Part shown: positions 15,601-24,640 of the stretch, piece by piece
How the letters are laid out: each line of letters begins with the position of its first letter
Numbering within the stretch: the stretch's first letter is position 1
DNA from: CAZEHO01 sp964511945
Lineage (GTDB): Bacteria; Actinomycetota; Acidimicrobiia; Spongiisociales; UBA11373
Assembly: GCA_964511945.1 (NCBI GenBank)
Contig: CAZEHO010000024.1
Location: forward strand, 1-45,979
Length of the DNA stretch: 45,979 nt
Direction of reading: 5' to 3'
Made by a program: the position numbers and the translations under genes
The notes under the pieces: generated by a model
The model's database searches: none
Told to the model about the DNA's origin: nothing
The model's input: the letters and a program-made list of their open reading frames with translations, nothing else

Positions 15601-18068
15601 CCCCGCAGCCTGGGCCACTGCTCGAGCAGCGCTTCGTGCGCAACCTCCACGGTCGGGCCGCGAGTGACCGGATCTCGATCGGTCGTCAGCAGCCGGCGCG
15701 AGATCAATGCGTCGAGCACCGCATCCAGATCATCCGGGTTGAGATCGAGATCCTCGAGCTCGGAACGGAGAACCCGGCGCCGGGTGTCGTCGCTCTCCTC
15801 ACCCACCGTGACCAACCGGAGCAGTATCTGACGGGCCGCCGACTGCTGGGCCGGGGTCATCGCAGTGCACACCGCTTCTGCCCGTGCCGCCAGGGCACCG
15901 GTGACCCCACCGAGCCGGTCGTAGCCGTCCCCGGTGAGCAGCTCGCCGCTCCGCCGCTCCACCAACTCGGTCAGGGCGTATTGCAGCAACGGGAGTCCAC
16001 CGCTTTGGCGATGCACATCCTCGGCGATCCGCGGCGGCAGACCGGGCTCCCACCCCAGGCCGACGGCCACCGCCGGTTTGGTGATCATGTCGATCAGTTC
16101 GTTGCGGCTGGGCCGCAGCACCGTGACCAGACCATCGCGGACCAGGCGGTCGAGGTGCTCGACCGCAAGGGGCCGGTCGTAGAAGTCAGCTCGCAGCGTT
16201 GCAACGATGCGAACCCGGCTCCCTTCGTCGGTTGCCGCCGCAACCAGCAGATCGATGAACTCCTGCCGCCGGTCCGGGGATTCGACCAGCGTAAAGATCT
16301 CCTCGAACTGATCGACGACGACCAGCAGCTCTCCTTCGGAGTCGCCGAGCAATCGCTCTGCCGCCCCTGCCAGGTCGCCGCCTTCGATGAGATCCGGAAG
16401 GTCGATCGGGCTCGTCGCAAGCCCCTCGAGGGCCTCGATCATGGCCAGGGCGGGCTGCGGCCCGGGAGAAAACGATGCGGTGTACCAGTTCTCGGAGCCT
16501 TCGATCGCTCCGCTTCGAATGGCCGGCAGCAGCCCTGCCTTGACCGCCGATGACTTGCCGCAGCCCGACGGCCCGGTCACGGTGACGAAGCGGAGCCGCT
16601 CCACAGCCGTCACCAGGGATGCAACCAATTCGTCCCGACCGAAGAAGTCTCCGGCGTCCGTCTCGTCGAATGCCCGCAGCCCTTTGTAGGGGTTGCGGAT
16701 GGTGGTGGGAGCAACCGGTGCCACCACGGCGAGATCCGCGACTGCGGCATCGAACTCCGCAAGGAAAGCAGCGACCGACTGATGGCGGTCGGCGGGGTCC
16801 TCGGCCGTCGCCCGCGCCAGAACATCGTCTAGTTCGGAGGGCAGCTCGGGAGCAAACGCCGCCACGGGAGGAAGGGCCGCCATGACCGCCGGGGTCTGTC
16901 CGGTCAGGGTCTCGAACGTCAGCATCCCCAGCGCGTACAGATCACCGCGCTGGGTGGGCCCAGCTGCGGCTTCTTCCGGCGCTCGATAGGCGGGGGCCGA
17001 TGAGGTCCGCATTCCGATTTCGGCGGGATCGAGCAGCCGGGCGGCGATCCCGAAGTCCGACAGGTAGGCGTTGCCCGCTCCATCGAGCAGCACGTTGGCC
17101 GGCTTCAGGTCGCCGTGCACAACCCCCCGGTCGTGAGCATGGGCGAGGGCTTCGGCCACGTGACGGACATACCGGACACCCGACGCCGGGTCCATGGTCC
17201 CCACGGCCAGCGCATGGGCCAGATTGCCGCCGGGGAGCAGTTGCATCACCAGATACGCGCCGTCGGAATCCCTCCAGAAGTCGTGGAGCGGCACGATGCG
17301 CGGGTGGGCGAGGCGGGCAATGGTGCGTGCCTCAGCCTCGAACCGGCGCACGAACGAAGGATGACTGGCCAGATCCGGGCGAATGACCTTGACCGCCACC
17401 TCACGGCCGACGGACGGCTGATAGGCCCGGTAGACCATGCCGTACGCACCCTCACCCACCCGGTCCCGCACCCGGTAGCCGGGCAGCGACAACCCCATCC
17501 CGGTTTCGTCGAACTCCGACGACGCGTCCAGGCGCAGCACCGGGAACTCCGCCGGGAGACCGACAAAAACCACCTGGAAGATCCGCTCCGCAATGGCGAA
17601 TCCGCGCAGCCAGTGCTCACCGAGCGTGCGCAACTGAATACCGGAAGGGAGGTCTTGCAGCAGCTCGGCCTGCACCCCTTCGGACACCAGCACCTGGCCG
17701 CCGTGGCCCGCCGCCATGAGCCGTGCCGAACGATTCAGCGGCGGGCCGTAGAAGTCTCCGTCCCGAGCTTCTGCCTCACCGGCATCCACCCCCATCCGAA
17801 CCCGCAGCTCGCCGACCTCGCCCCACTCGTGGTCTGCCAGGCCGTGCTGGGCGACCTCGGCGGCGCGAACCGCAGCAAACGAATCCGGGAAGGCCGCCAG
17901 GATCCCATCGCCGGTGTGTTTGAACACCGTTCCGCCGGACTCCGCAACGGCTTCGTTGAGGATCCGGTCGTGGGCCGCCAGGGCCGCCGGCATGTCCTCC
18001 GGATACCGATCCCAGCGCGCGGTCGAGCCCTCGATGTCGGTGACCAGGAACGCCAGCCGTTCGGCCAT
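12612..18068 (-). CDS. adenylate cyclase - Ser/Thr kinase - STAND ATPase - TM - WD40 fusion protein
   Basis: An 1818-residue multidomain signalling protein. Residues 1-170 are a class III nucleotide cyclase with metal Asp residues D11 (VTDIEGST) and D54 (TGDGILAAF). Residues 198-440 are a protein kinase with glycine loop G205-x-G207, K227, E246, catalytic D320 in HGDLKPAN and D338 in DFG; HGD replaces the usual HRD. Residues 458-830 are a STAND-type ATPase with Walker A GPSGCGKSS (about 499-507) and Walker B LLVVVDQFEE (D586). One membrane helix lies at about 901-922 and an Ala/Glu-rich coiled coil at about 925-1005. The remaining 800 residues hold many WD40-type blades (SPDG, VWD and similar motifs). 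If the N-terminus is cytoplasmic, the propellers lie outside. The ATG at 18068 has GGAGGG upstream. The gene is divergent from the substrate-binding protein array, 137 nt apart. Confidence 0.93.
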   Translation of the reverse strand: MAERLAFLVTDIEGSTARWDRYPEDMPAALAAHDRILNEAVAESGGTVFKHTGDGILAAFPDSFAAVRAAEVAQHGLADHEWGEVGELRVRMGVDAGEAEARDGDFYGPPLNRSARLMAAGHGGQVLVSEGVQAELLQDLPSGIQLRTLGEHWLRGFAIAERIFQVVFVGLPAEFPVLRLDASSEFDETGMGLSLPGYRVRDRVGEGAYGMVYRAYQPSVGREVAVKVIRPDLASHPSFVRRFEAEARTIARLAHPRIVPLHDFWRDSDGAYLVMQLLPGGNLAHALAVGTMDPASGVRYVRHVAEALAHAHDRGVVHGDLKPANVLLDGAGNAYLSDFGIAARLLDPAEIGMRTSSAPAYRAPEEAAAGPTQRGDLYALGMLTFETLTGQTPAVMAALPPVAAFAPELPSELDDVLARATAEDPADRHQSVAAFLAEFDAAVADLAVVAPVAPTTIRNPYKGLRAFDETDAGDFFGRDELVASLVTAVERLRFVTVTGPSGCGKSSAVKAGLLPAIRSGAIEGSENWYTASFSPGPQPALAMIEALEGLATSPIDLPDLIEGGDLAGAAERLLGDSEGELLVVVDQFEEIFTLVESPDRRQEFIDLLVAAATDEGSRVRIVATLRADFYDRPLAVEHLDRLVRDGLVTVLRPSRNELIDMITKPAVAVGLGWEPGLPPRIAEDVHRQSGGLPLLQYALTELVERRSGELLTGDGYDRLGGVTGALAARAEAVCTAMTPAQQSAARQILLRLVTVGEESDDTRRRVLRSELEDLDLNPDDLDAVLDALISRRLLTTDRDPVTRGPTVEVAHEALLEQWPRLRGWIDGQREALILGRRLRVAMADWDDAGHNDDYLLTGDRLAPFKGWEASATLTIDERAYLDLSIGRDETERLARARRRRILTGVLVGATLVAVVLAGLAMMQWIRADRQADQATAAERLAEERLAQAEVAKAAAAEAAVQADEERAAADAAAEEADRQRVIADEQAELARKAARSVQMLASEARAFQATVVEDEPELAVLLALEAIETMPDNELVPTAVEALHSTVLASPVRGRVEADIVAGDAAGRYLVTGFVDRLDPTFPTLWDRITGDTVQLPVPDSWVGAGTNTEGGAWSSRGGDGVTAMAISRDGSLVAVGLGNGGVVVFDTVTLAERFTTNDRQLVWTTATNGELRLGFGDAVTAALPFDASAQVVEEALEELVPIGNAVVAGTGSEEDPWVIEIREHSADYTHTLVVDGPGVAQGRGHPGNQVRYLVFQPDGTRLASAALDGTRIWDLSSTDELRLTGLPLAGMTFSSDGTMLAGGWPDSLGAGRGQSTAVIWDAATGGELHRFPSVERDVTGVAFNPSGDSLAVSYADGEVGLGVWDLGDGTETIIPDTTWNGAVAVNLDGSLIVAGGDVFRIDDSGVELERQLTSTGVIGLAFDDSGTLIGNLDSGEAMLWDLGAAGASEWLTVETGAQAEVSCAVSHSGLWLAGGSGDRFTIMDAASGDELLVLRPSAVLIARFGLPTDPDDYLVMDAEFSPDDSLLVTALNHGADRGGAVMVWDTASGRLVTVLGDPTAATRGGWSATFSPDGSALAASINLGITVWETSGFREIYDVPATAALWWPSAAFSPDGALLAVRAEGIDAYLAAFGNRVLVFELDGGQILRCCDHNPPRAGASVVSFSPDGSMLLTNGSLSGGASDVRLWDVESGNRLQILGPVDEVLQTAAFSPDGSIVAAADGADIQVFDVATGASLGTVAAVDEEAAVGDIGFSPDGTRLAAAIGDEGVVRVFALELGELTRIATTRLTRSFTDTECQIYNIDPCPTLEEVRARSR

Positions 18069-18158
18069 CGGGAAACCCTCCGCTTGGAACATATGGCAGG
18101 AGGGAGCCGGCTACCAGGGCATTTGGTCCTTCGCGCCCAATCCGGCATCGAAGGCCTG

Positions 18159-18205
18159 TAGCGTTCTCGTTGGGAGGTTCGGGGGCGCTGGGAACTGGGT
18201 GCGCC
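18159..18205 (+). promoter_or_regulatory. Conserved promoter/leader with G-quadruplex motif, copy 1
   Basis: A TAGCGT box (18159-18164) is followed by a G-rich leader. Four G tracts lie at 18172-18199: GGG-N6-GGGGG-CGCT-GGG-AACT-GGG. The last tract ends 6 nt before the ATG. The putative Shine-Dalgarno GGGAGG is the first tract itself. Three other genes of the array have the same block. Confidence 0.6.
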
Positions 18206-20332
18206 ATGCATTGCCGTCCCGGATGTCGGCTGCTGATCCTCGCCGTCACACTCGTTTTGGTCGCCGGTGCCTGCGCCGACGAAAAGGAGTCGACCGCGAC
18301 CAGCTCCACCACTGCCGCGCCCACGACGGCGGCAACCACCACGACCACCAGTGAGTCGACCACAACCTCGGTCCCGACCACCACAACTGCAGCCGCAACC
18401 ACCACGACAACGGCTCCGGAGTTGGAGCCGTTCGGGGGGGTGCTGACTGTTGGGCTGCCGATGAAGAGCACCACGGTCGATAACCCGTGGAGAGCCTTCG
18501 AGGAGGGGGGCGATGCGGATTGGATTCCTATCCGCTGGTCGGCGTACCACCCCGGGCTCTACTCGCTGAGTACTCCGGACTACCTCCTCGTCCCCGAATT
18601 GGCTGCGGGACCCGCTCCACCCCTGGTGCAGGACGGCAACCGGTGGACGGCCACCATCCCGCTGCGGGAAGGGTTCGTGTGGTCAGACGGAGAAGAGGTG
18701 ACGGCCCACGACTATGTCTTCGTCAGACGGGTCGTCGACGATCTCGGCCTGAGTGCTGGTGGCCCATGGCTCTGGTGGTTTACCCCGATCAAGGAGTGGG
18801 ATGATCCGGACACTCCCGGGGACGAGGAGGTTCGCTGGATCGAGTCGGTCGAGGCGCTCGACGATCACACGATCAGATTCACCTTCGCCCCCTCCGAGGA
18901 ACCACCCGGTCGGGCCGTCTACGAGACCTTCGTGCTGTTTCAGAGCTGGGCGTTCTTCCTTCCCGAGCACTTCTGGGCTCCAATCGTGGAGCGGTGCCGC
19001 GACGAGGAGGACCCCGCGGAGTGCTTATACGCGGCAGACGGACTGGATGCGCCGTCATCAGGTCCGTTCGTCATCGAGTCCTGGGAGCCGGGGGTCGGCA
19101 CCACCTTGGTCGCCAATCCGTACTGGTACTACCGCGGTGTCACCTACACCGTGTATGCGACCGGGGTGTTCACTCAGACCGGCGGAGCCCACGGCCTCGA
19201 CGAGACCTACTTCGGGGACCCTGCAGGCAGCGTCCTCTCTCGATCCACCGGTGGCCCCTTCATCGAGGAAGTCCGCTTCATCGAGTACGACTCTCCTGAA
19301 GCCGCGATCGAAGCGTTCATCCGGGGCGACATCGACTTCGCCGACTACTGGAGAGGCATTCCTCAGGAGTACCGGCAGCGGATCGAGGAGCTTCCGGACG
19401 TTCAAATCGCGGTCAACCCGACCGCGAGGTTCCGGTATCTGGCGTTCAACCATCGCAAACCCCCGATGAACGACCTGGCCTTCCGCCAGGCCCTGGGGTA
19501 TGTGATCGATCGGGAAACGATGATCGCCAGCGTGCCGCAAGGCTCCGGTATCCCCCGCTACTCGCTGATCCCCCCGCAACTACCGGTCTGGTACACCGAC
19601 GACATCACCACCTGGGGCCGAGGGATGACCGAGCCGGAGCGCCTGGAGGCCGCCGTCGGGGTGCTGGCGGACGCCGGATACACCTGGACCACCCCACCCC
19701 AGGCCATGAGAGACGCCAACGGCACATACACCGGTGAGATCATCGCCGGGGAAGGGCTGACCCAACCCGACGGTACCCCCATGCCCACGATCGAACTGCT
19801 CACCCCCGGCCCGAGCGACGAACCCGTTCGGCAGGTGCAGGGCGAATGGATCGCCCGGTTCGCCGCCTCCCTCGGCATCACCGTCGACTGGCAGGTCGTC
19901 GGCTTCGACACGATCGTCGATCTGATCGGTTGGTACGCCACTCCGCCCGACGAAGGACTCGGCTGGGACATGCACACGATGGGATGGACCATCGATCCCT
20001 GGGACATGTTCATGCCGTGCAATATGCATCGGGACTTCTTCACCGCCGACCAGGACGTGGTTGCCGGCGGTGGTGGGGAAAACGTCGTCGGCTACGACAA
20101 TCCCGAATTCGAGGCCCTCTCCGACGCGTTCGACGCAGCCACCACCCTGGAAGAGGCACGCGGAATCTGTGCCGCTATGGAACGCCACGTCGCCGAGAAC
20201 CTTCCCTACATCGTGCTCTGGACTCCCCCGATCGTCGATGCCTGGCGCTCCAGAATCGAACTCCCCTTCACTCAGGTACTCGGAGGGGCCGACATGGCAG
20301 GCATGTTCGACCTGGTGAAGGTGCGGGACTGA
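18206..20332 (+). CDS. ABC-type family 5 substrate-binding lipoprotein, array copy 1
   Basis: A 708-residue extracytoplasmic solute-binding protein of the OppA/DppA type (SBP_bac_5), a family that captures peptides, nickel chelates or sugars for an ABC importer. The lipobox is LVAGAC with C23 as lipid anchor. A Thr-rich linker of about 50 residues follows, then ELEPFGGVLTVGL, which begins the folded part. Family signs are TIPLREGFVWSDGEEVTAHD, AFRQALGYVIDRE and, near the end, ENLPYIVLWTPP. The folded part is about 640 residues, longer than usual. The frame is open upstream to a TTG, but the ATG at 18206 is placed as in all paralogs. This is the most divergent copy: it has WMIDPWDMFMPCN-type sequence where others read GGDPSLPCT. 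No permease or ATPase gene is in the window, so its transporter partner is unknown. Confidence 0.92.
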   Translation: MHCRPGCRLLILAVTLVLVAGACADEKESTATSSTTAAPTTAATTTTTSESTTTSVPTTTTAAATTTTTAPELEPFGGVLTVGLPMKSTTVDNPWRAFEEGGDADWIPIRWSAYHPGLYSLSTPDYLLVPELAAGPAPPLVQDGNRWTATIPLREGFVWSDGEEVTAHDYVFVRRVVDDLGLSAGGPWLWWFTPIKEWDDPDTPGDEEVRWIESVEALDDHTIRFTFAPSEEPPGRAVYETFVLFQSWAFFLPEHFWAPIVERCRDEEDPAECLYAADGLDAPSSGPFVIESWEPGVGTTLVANPYWYYRGVTYTVYATGVFTQTGGAHGLDETYFGDPAGSVLSRSTGGPFIEEVRFIEYDSPEAAIEAFIRGDIDFADYWRGIPQEYRQRIEELPDVQIAVNPTARFRYLAFNHRKPPMNDLAFRQALGYVIDRETMIASVPQGSGIPRYSLIPPQLPVWYTDDITTWGRGMTEPERLEAAVGVLADAGYTWTTPPQAMRDANGTYTGEIIAGEGLTQPDGTPMPTIELLTPGPSDEPVRQVQGEWIARFAASLGITVDWQVVGFDTIVDLIGWYATPPDEGLGWDMHTMGWTIDPWDMFMPCNMHRDFFTADQDVVAGGGGENVVGYDNPEFEALSDAFDAATTLEEARGICAAMERHVAENLPYIVLWTPPIVDAWRSRIELPFTQVLGGADMAGMFDLVKVRD

Positions 20333-20337
20333 ACGCG

Positions 20338-20385
20338 TAGCCTGGTGCTTGGGAGGAATTGGGGGCGCTGGGAATTGGGTGTGCC
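20338..20385 (+). promoter_or_regulatory. Conserved promoter/leader with G-quadruplex motif, copy 2
   Basis: A TAGCCT box (20338-20343) begins 6 nt after the stop codon of copy 1. The G tracts span 20351-20379: GGG-N7-GGGGG-CGCT-GGG-AATT-GGG. The last tract ends 6 nt before the ATG. Confidence 0.6.
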
Positions 20386-22494
20386 ATGCCAGGCCGTCCC
20401 GGATACCGGCTGCTGACCCTCGCCCTGGTCTGCATACTCCTCGCCGGTGCCTGCGCCGATGAAGACGAGCCGGCCGCCACCAGCACCACTCCTCCAACCA
20501 CGCAACCCGCAAACACCACCCTCGCCACCACCACCACAACGGCGGCGCCGACCACGACCTCAACGCCTGCGACCACCACCACCTCCACGACCGTGCCGGC
20601 TCTGGAGCCGATCGAGGGCGTGATCACCGTCGGGTTGGTGGGCGGAACCGTGACTACCAACAACTACTGGGCCTTCATGGATCCGGAAGCGTCATTCCAG
20701 AACGGATACCTGCTCGGACACTCACATCCGGGTTTGTACCGACTCAGCCTCCCCGACTTCCGGCACGTTCCGTTGCTGGCTGTCGACGCCGCTCCGGAGT
20801 TGGTGCTGGAGGGCGGCAATTGGACGGCGACCATTCCGATTCGCGAGAGCTTCGAATGGTCCGACGGCGAGCCGGTGACAGCGGAGGACCTCGTGTTCTC
20901 ATTCGCCGTGGGCAACGAGTTCGAACTGGGGGGCAACTGGCAGACGTACCGTCCGGTGCTCCAGCCGGATGACCCTGAGACGGAGGACGTGGACGAAGCG
21001 ATCCCGTGGATCGCCGGCGTCGAAGCTCTCAACGATCGCACGGTGAAGATCACCTTCAACGGCGGCCCGGAGAACCCGCCAGGACTGGTGATCTACCAGA
21101 ACGGGATCCTGTTCCACCCGTTTGTGCCCGAGCATTTCTGGGCACCGGTGGTGGATGACTGCCGTATCGCGGACGACCCGATGACCTGCCTGTACGAGGC
21201 AGACGGTGCAGGTGAGCCCTCCGCAGGGACCATGATCTACGACTCGTGGGCGCCCGGCATCGGGGCGTCGATCGTAGCCAATCCGACCTACTACTACCGG
21301 GGGGTCACCTACACCGTCTACGACAACTTCGTGTACACGCAGACCGGTGGCGCTCACGACCTCGACGAGACCCACTACGGAGAACCCGGCAACACCATCG
21401 TCTCACAGTGGACCGACGGACCCTTCGTCGAAGAGGTGCGATTCATTGAGTACGACTCCCCGGAGGCCCACCTCGGGGCGTTTCTCCGGGGCGACATCGA
21501 TGTCGCCTTCGCCGTCACCTTCGGCGGTGTCGAAGCAGAGATCCGGGAACGGCTGCAGGCCGAGCCGGATATCGAAATGGCTTCGAACCCCAACGAGGCG
21601 TTCCGCTACCTCGCGTTCAACCTGCGCAAGGCTCCGATGGACAACCCGGCGTTTCGCCGAGCACTCGCGCTGATGATCGACAAGGAGTTCGTCACCGACG
21701 AGGTGCTGTCCTCCGAGGCAATCCCGATGTACTCACTCATCCCTCCCCAGAACACCTTCTGGCACACCGACGACATCGAGCGCTGGGGTGCCGGCCTACC
21801 TCAGGGGGCGCGCTTCGAGGCCGCAGTCCAAATGCTCGCCGACGAGGGGTACACATGGGCGACAGTGCCCGAAGCTCTCGTCGACGACAACGGGGGCTAC
21901 ACCGGCGAGTTCGTCCCCGGGCAGGGCCTCCGACAACCCGACGGCACCCCGGTGCCGGAGCTGGAATTGCTCACCCCGACGGGCGACTTCGACCCTCTGA
22001 TGTCTGCCTTTGCGGTGTGGATCGGGGAATGGGCCGAACGACTCGACGTTCCCATCGCACGAAGGGCGGCCGACGTCCCCACCATCGTCGAGGCCATCGG
22101 CTTTGCCGGCCCCCCACCCGGCGGTCTCGACTGGGACATGTACATGTTCTACTGGGCCGGCGGAGACCCCTCGCTGCCGTGCACCGCTCATCAGGCGTTC
22201 TTCGATGCCGATCAGGACGCCGCCACCGGTAGCGGGTTCAATCTGCCGGGCTACAACGATCCCGAGTTCGAAACCCTCTCCGACGCCTTCGAAGCGGCGA
22301 CATCAATCGAGGCGGCTCAGGGCATCTGCGCTGCGATGGAGAGGAACATCTCCGAGAACCTGCCGTACATCGTGCTCTTCAGGACGTACATCATCGACGC
22401 ATGGCGCACCAACTTGGAGTTCGCGGTGACCGAGGTGCTCAGCGGTCTTTCCGGATTCCTCAACGGGCTCGGCCAGGTGAAGCTGCGCGAGTAG
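20386..22494 (+). CDS. ABC-type family 5 substrate-binding lipoprotein, array copy 2
   Basis: A 702-residue paralog. The lipobox is LLAGAC (C23), followed by a Thr/Ala/Pro-rich linker and PALEPIEGVITVGL. Motifs shared with the other copies are YYYRGVTYTVYDNFVYTQTG, DGPFVEEVRFIEYDSPEA, AFRYLAFNLRKAPM and GGDPSLPCTAHQAFFDADQD, plus GYNDPEFETLSDAFEAA. The Asp/Cys segment in GGDPSLPC is a feature of most members of this array. It is closest to the decayed fourth copy: both share VPEHFWAPVVD and a PTGDFDPLM/PTPEYDPLM-type segment, which suggests that duplication involved blocks. Its own promoter box lies in the 53-nt gap after copy 1. Ligand unknown; a peptide or oligosaccharide is the family default. 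Confidence 0.93.
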   Translation: MPGRPGYRLLTLALVCILLAGACADEDEPAATSTTPPTTQPANTTLATTTTTAAPTTTSTPATTTTSTTVPALEPIEGVITVGLVGGTVTTNNYWAFMDPEASFQNGYLLGHSHPGLYRLSLPDFRHVPLLAVDAAPELVLEGGNWTATIPIRESFEWSDGEPVTAEDLVFSFAVGNEFELGGNWQTYRPVLQPDDPETEDVDEAIPWIAGVEALNDRTVKITFNGGPENPPGLVIYQNGILFHPFVPEHFWAPVVDDCRIADDPMTCLYEADGAGEPSAGTMIYDSWAPGIGASIVANPTYYYRGVTYTVYDNFVYTQTGGAHDLDETHYGEPGNTIVSQWTDGPFVEEVRFIEYDSPEAHLGAFLRGDIDVAFAVTFGGVEAEIRERLQAEPDIEMASNPNEAFRYLAFNLRKAPMDNPAFRRALALMIDKEFVTDEVLSSEAIPMYSLIPPQNTFWHTDDIERWGAGLPQGARFEAAVQMLADEGYTWATVPEALVDDNGGYTGEFVPGQGLRQPDGTPVPELELLTPTGDFDPLMSAFAVWIGEWAERLDVPIARRAADVPTIVEAIGFAGPPPGGLDWDMYMFYWAGGDPSLPCTAHQAFFDADQDAATGSGFNLPGYNDPEFETLSDAFEAATSIEAAQGICAAMERNISENLPYIVLFRTYIIDAWRTNLEFAVTEVLSGLSGFLNGLGQVKLRE

Positions 22495-22507
22495 GAAGAC
22501 CGACGCC

Positions 22508-22556
22508 TAGCCTGATGCGTGGGAGATCCTGGGGGGCGCTGGGAACTGGGTGCATT
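22508..22556 (+). promoter_or_regulatory. Conserved promoter/leader with G-quadruplex motif, copy 3
   Basis: A TAGCCT box (22508-22513), then G tracts across 22521-22550: GGG-AGATCCT-GGGGGG-CGCT-GGG-AACT-GGG. The last tract ends 6 nt before the ATG. Confidence 0.6.
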
Positions 22557-24629
22557 ATGCGTCGCCGACACTCGGGCTTCGGCATTCCGATCCTGCTCGC
22601 TCTCACTCTGATCGTGGCGTCCTGCGGGAGTGAGGACGAGAGCACTACGACCACGATCGTCGCGACCACTCAGGCTCCGGCCACCACGGTCGCACCGAGC
22701 ACTCCGACGACCACATCGGCTCCAACCACAACGACCACTACCGCGGCGCCGACGACGACCCTGCCTGCCCTGGAGGAGATCTCGGGAACGTTCACCGTCG
22801 CCTTGGTGGCAAACCTCACCACCAGCAACTACTGGGCGTACCTTGATGCCGAATCCTCGGTTCACAACGGCTACGTGCTCGGCCAATCGCAGCCGGCCCT
22901 CTACACCATCTCGGTCCCGGATTTCCTCCACATCCCCGTCCTGGCGACCGACGTAGCGCCCGATCTGGTCCTGGAGGGCAATCGGTGGACGGCCACAATT
23001 GCGCTTCGTGAGGGGTACCTGTGGTCGGACGGAGTCGAGGTAACAGCCCACGACGTCGTGTTCAGCGTGAACGTCAACGGTGACTTCGGGCTCGGCTCGA
23101 ACTGGGTGAGCTACCACCCGTTCCTCGCGTTCGACGAAGACGAGGCGGTGCGGTGGGTCGAGAGGGTCGAGGCCCTCGACCGTCACCGGGTGAAGATCAC
23201 CTTTGCCCCATCCGAAAGGCCCCCGGGGCCGGGGGTGTACGAGAACGGGATCCTGTTCCACCCGATCATGCCGGCCCACTTCTGGGACCCGATGGTGGAA
23301 GCCTGCGAGACCGAGGAAGACCCGAAGGCGTGTCTGTACGCCGCCGACGGCACCGGCCAGCCGTCGGCCGGTCCACTCACATTCAAATCGTGGGAACCCG
23401 GGGTCGGGGCCACCATCGTTGCGAATCCCACGTACTACTACCGGAACGTGACGTACACGGTGTACGACGACCTCGTCTACACCCAGACCGGCGGCGCCGC
23501 TGATCTCGACGAAACGTTCTACGGAGAGCCCAGCGGTCTCATCGCTTCGCACTACACCGACGGACCGTTTGTCGAGGAGGTCCGATTCATCGAGTACGGA
23601 TCCATCGACGCCGCCTACCAGGCCTTTCTCCGAGGCGACGTCGACTACGTGATGGACGCCGCCAGCGTCCCTGCCGACCTCTACGAGCGGTTGTTGTCGG
23701 AGCCCGGTGTCGTATCTGCTCAGAATCCGAGCGAGGGGTTCGGGTACCTGGCATTCAACCTGCGCGAAGCACCCATGAGCGACCTGGCGTTCCGCCAGGC
23801 CCTCGCTTACGTCCTCGACAAGGAGTTCCTGACCAGCCTGGTGCCTCCCCAGGCGGCGGTCCCGATCTACTCGATCATCCCCAAGCAAAACCGGCTCTGG
23901 TACACCGACGAGGTGAACAAGTGGGGCTCCGGCCTGACCGAGGCGGAACGCTTCGACCTCGCCGTCCAAGTGCTCGTCGATGCCGGATACACCTGGACCA
24001 CGAACCCTGAGGCCACCCGGGACGCGGACGGCGACCACACCGGGGAGTTCATCAGCGGCGAGGACCTGATCCAGCCCGGCGGCACACCGATGCCGGTGTT
24101 CGAGGTGATCATCCCCGGTCCGAGCCCCGATCCATTCCGCCAGGCGCTCGGCGAGTGGATGGTGACCTGGGGAGCGCGCCTTGGCATCCCGGTCGATTTC
24201 CGCCCGGTTGAGATGAACACCCTCGTCGGCCTGGCGTTCCCACCGACTGCCGACGGGACCGGGTGGGACATGTACGGCCTGGCGTGGGGCGGCGGAGATC
24301 CGTCATTCCCCTGCAGTTCGCACCAGGCGTTCTTCGGAGCCGACCAGGATGCAGTTCTGTTCGGCGGCTTCAACTCGCCCGGGTACAACGATCCGGAGTT
24401 CGAGGCGCTCTCCGCGGCCCTGGACCTGGCCGCCACGATCGACGAGGCCCGGGAGATCTGTGCCGACATGGAGCGGCACATCTCCGAGACCCTGCCCTAC
24501 CTCGTCCTGATCTCAATCCCGGTGACCACCGTATGGCCGGACTACGTCGAGTTCCCGATCACCGACGTGATCGGGGGGATCAACGGATTCCCGAACGGGT
24601 GGCTCGGTCAGGTGAAGCTGAATCGGTGA
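22557..24629 (+). CDS. ABC-type family 5 substrate-binding lipoprotein, array copy 3
   Basis: A 690-residue paralog with lipobox LIVASC (C23) after MRRRHSGFGIPI. This is the same signal-peptide type as copy 5 and unlike copies 1 and 2. The Thr-rich linker leads into LEEISGTFTVALVANLTTSN. It keeps YYYRNVTYTVYDDLVYTQTG, AFRQALAYVLDKE, GGDPSFPCSSHQAFFGADQD and GYNDPEFEALSAALDLAA. The C-terminus ends NGWLGQVKLNR, and this GQVK tail recurs in copies 2, 3, 4, 5 and 6. I placed the start at the ATG by alignment with the paralogs; 52 further in-frame codons upstream run through the preceding gene's end and the leader. Partner transporter not in the window. Confidence 0.93.
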   Translation: MRRRHSGFGIPILLALTLIVASCGSEDESTTTTIVATTQAPATTVAPSTPTTTSAPTTTTTTAAPTTTLPALEEISGTFTVALVANLTTSNYWAYLDAESSVHNGYVLGQSQPALYTISVPDFLHIPVLATDVAPDLVLEGNRWTATIALREGYLWSDGVEVTAHDVVFSVNVNGDFGLGSNWVSYHPFLAFDEDEAVRWVERVEALDRHRVKITFAPSERPPGPGVYENGILFHPIMPAHFWDPMVEACETEEDPKACLYAADGTGQPSAGPLTFKSWEPGVGATIVANPTYYYRNVTYTVYDDLVYTQTGGAADLDETFYGEPSGLIASHYTDGPFVEEVRFIEYGSIDAAYQAFLRGDVDYVMDAASVPADLYERLLSEPGVVSAQNPSEGFGYLAFNLREAPMSDLAFRQALAYVLDKEFLTSLVPPQAAVPIYSIIPKQNRLWYTDEVNKWGSGLTEAERFDLAVQVLVDAGYTWTTNPEATRDADGDHTGEFISGEDLIQPGGTPMPVFEVIIPGPSPDPFRQALGEWMVTWGARLGIPVDFRPVEMNTLVGLAFPPTADGTGWDMYGLAWGGGDPSFPCSSHQAFFGADQDAVLFGGFNSPGYNDPEFEALSAALDLAATIDEAREICADMERHISETLPYLVLISIPVTTVWPDYVEFPITDVIGGINGFPNGWLGQVKLNR

Positions 24630-24640
24630 TCGCCTAGTTG

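Noticed and set aside
12612..18068. STAND/kinase/cyclase protein as an anti-phage defence system
   Set aside because: STAND ATPases and cyclases occur in defence, but no effector such as a nuclease, CD-NTase partner or membrane pore gene lies beside it, and the domain order fits receptor-type signalling proteins of actinomycetes.
22317..24038. Minus-strand frame of 573 codons inside the array
   Set aside because: It is the mirror of a substrate-binding gene; similar mirror frames occur under each paralog, as expected from codon bias.
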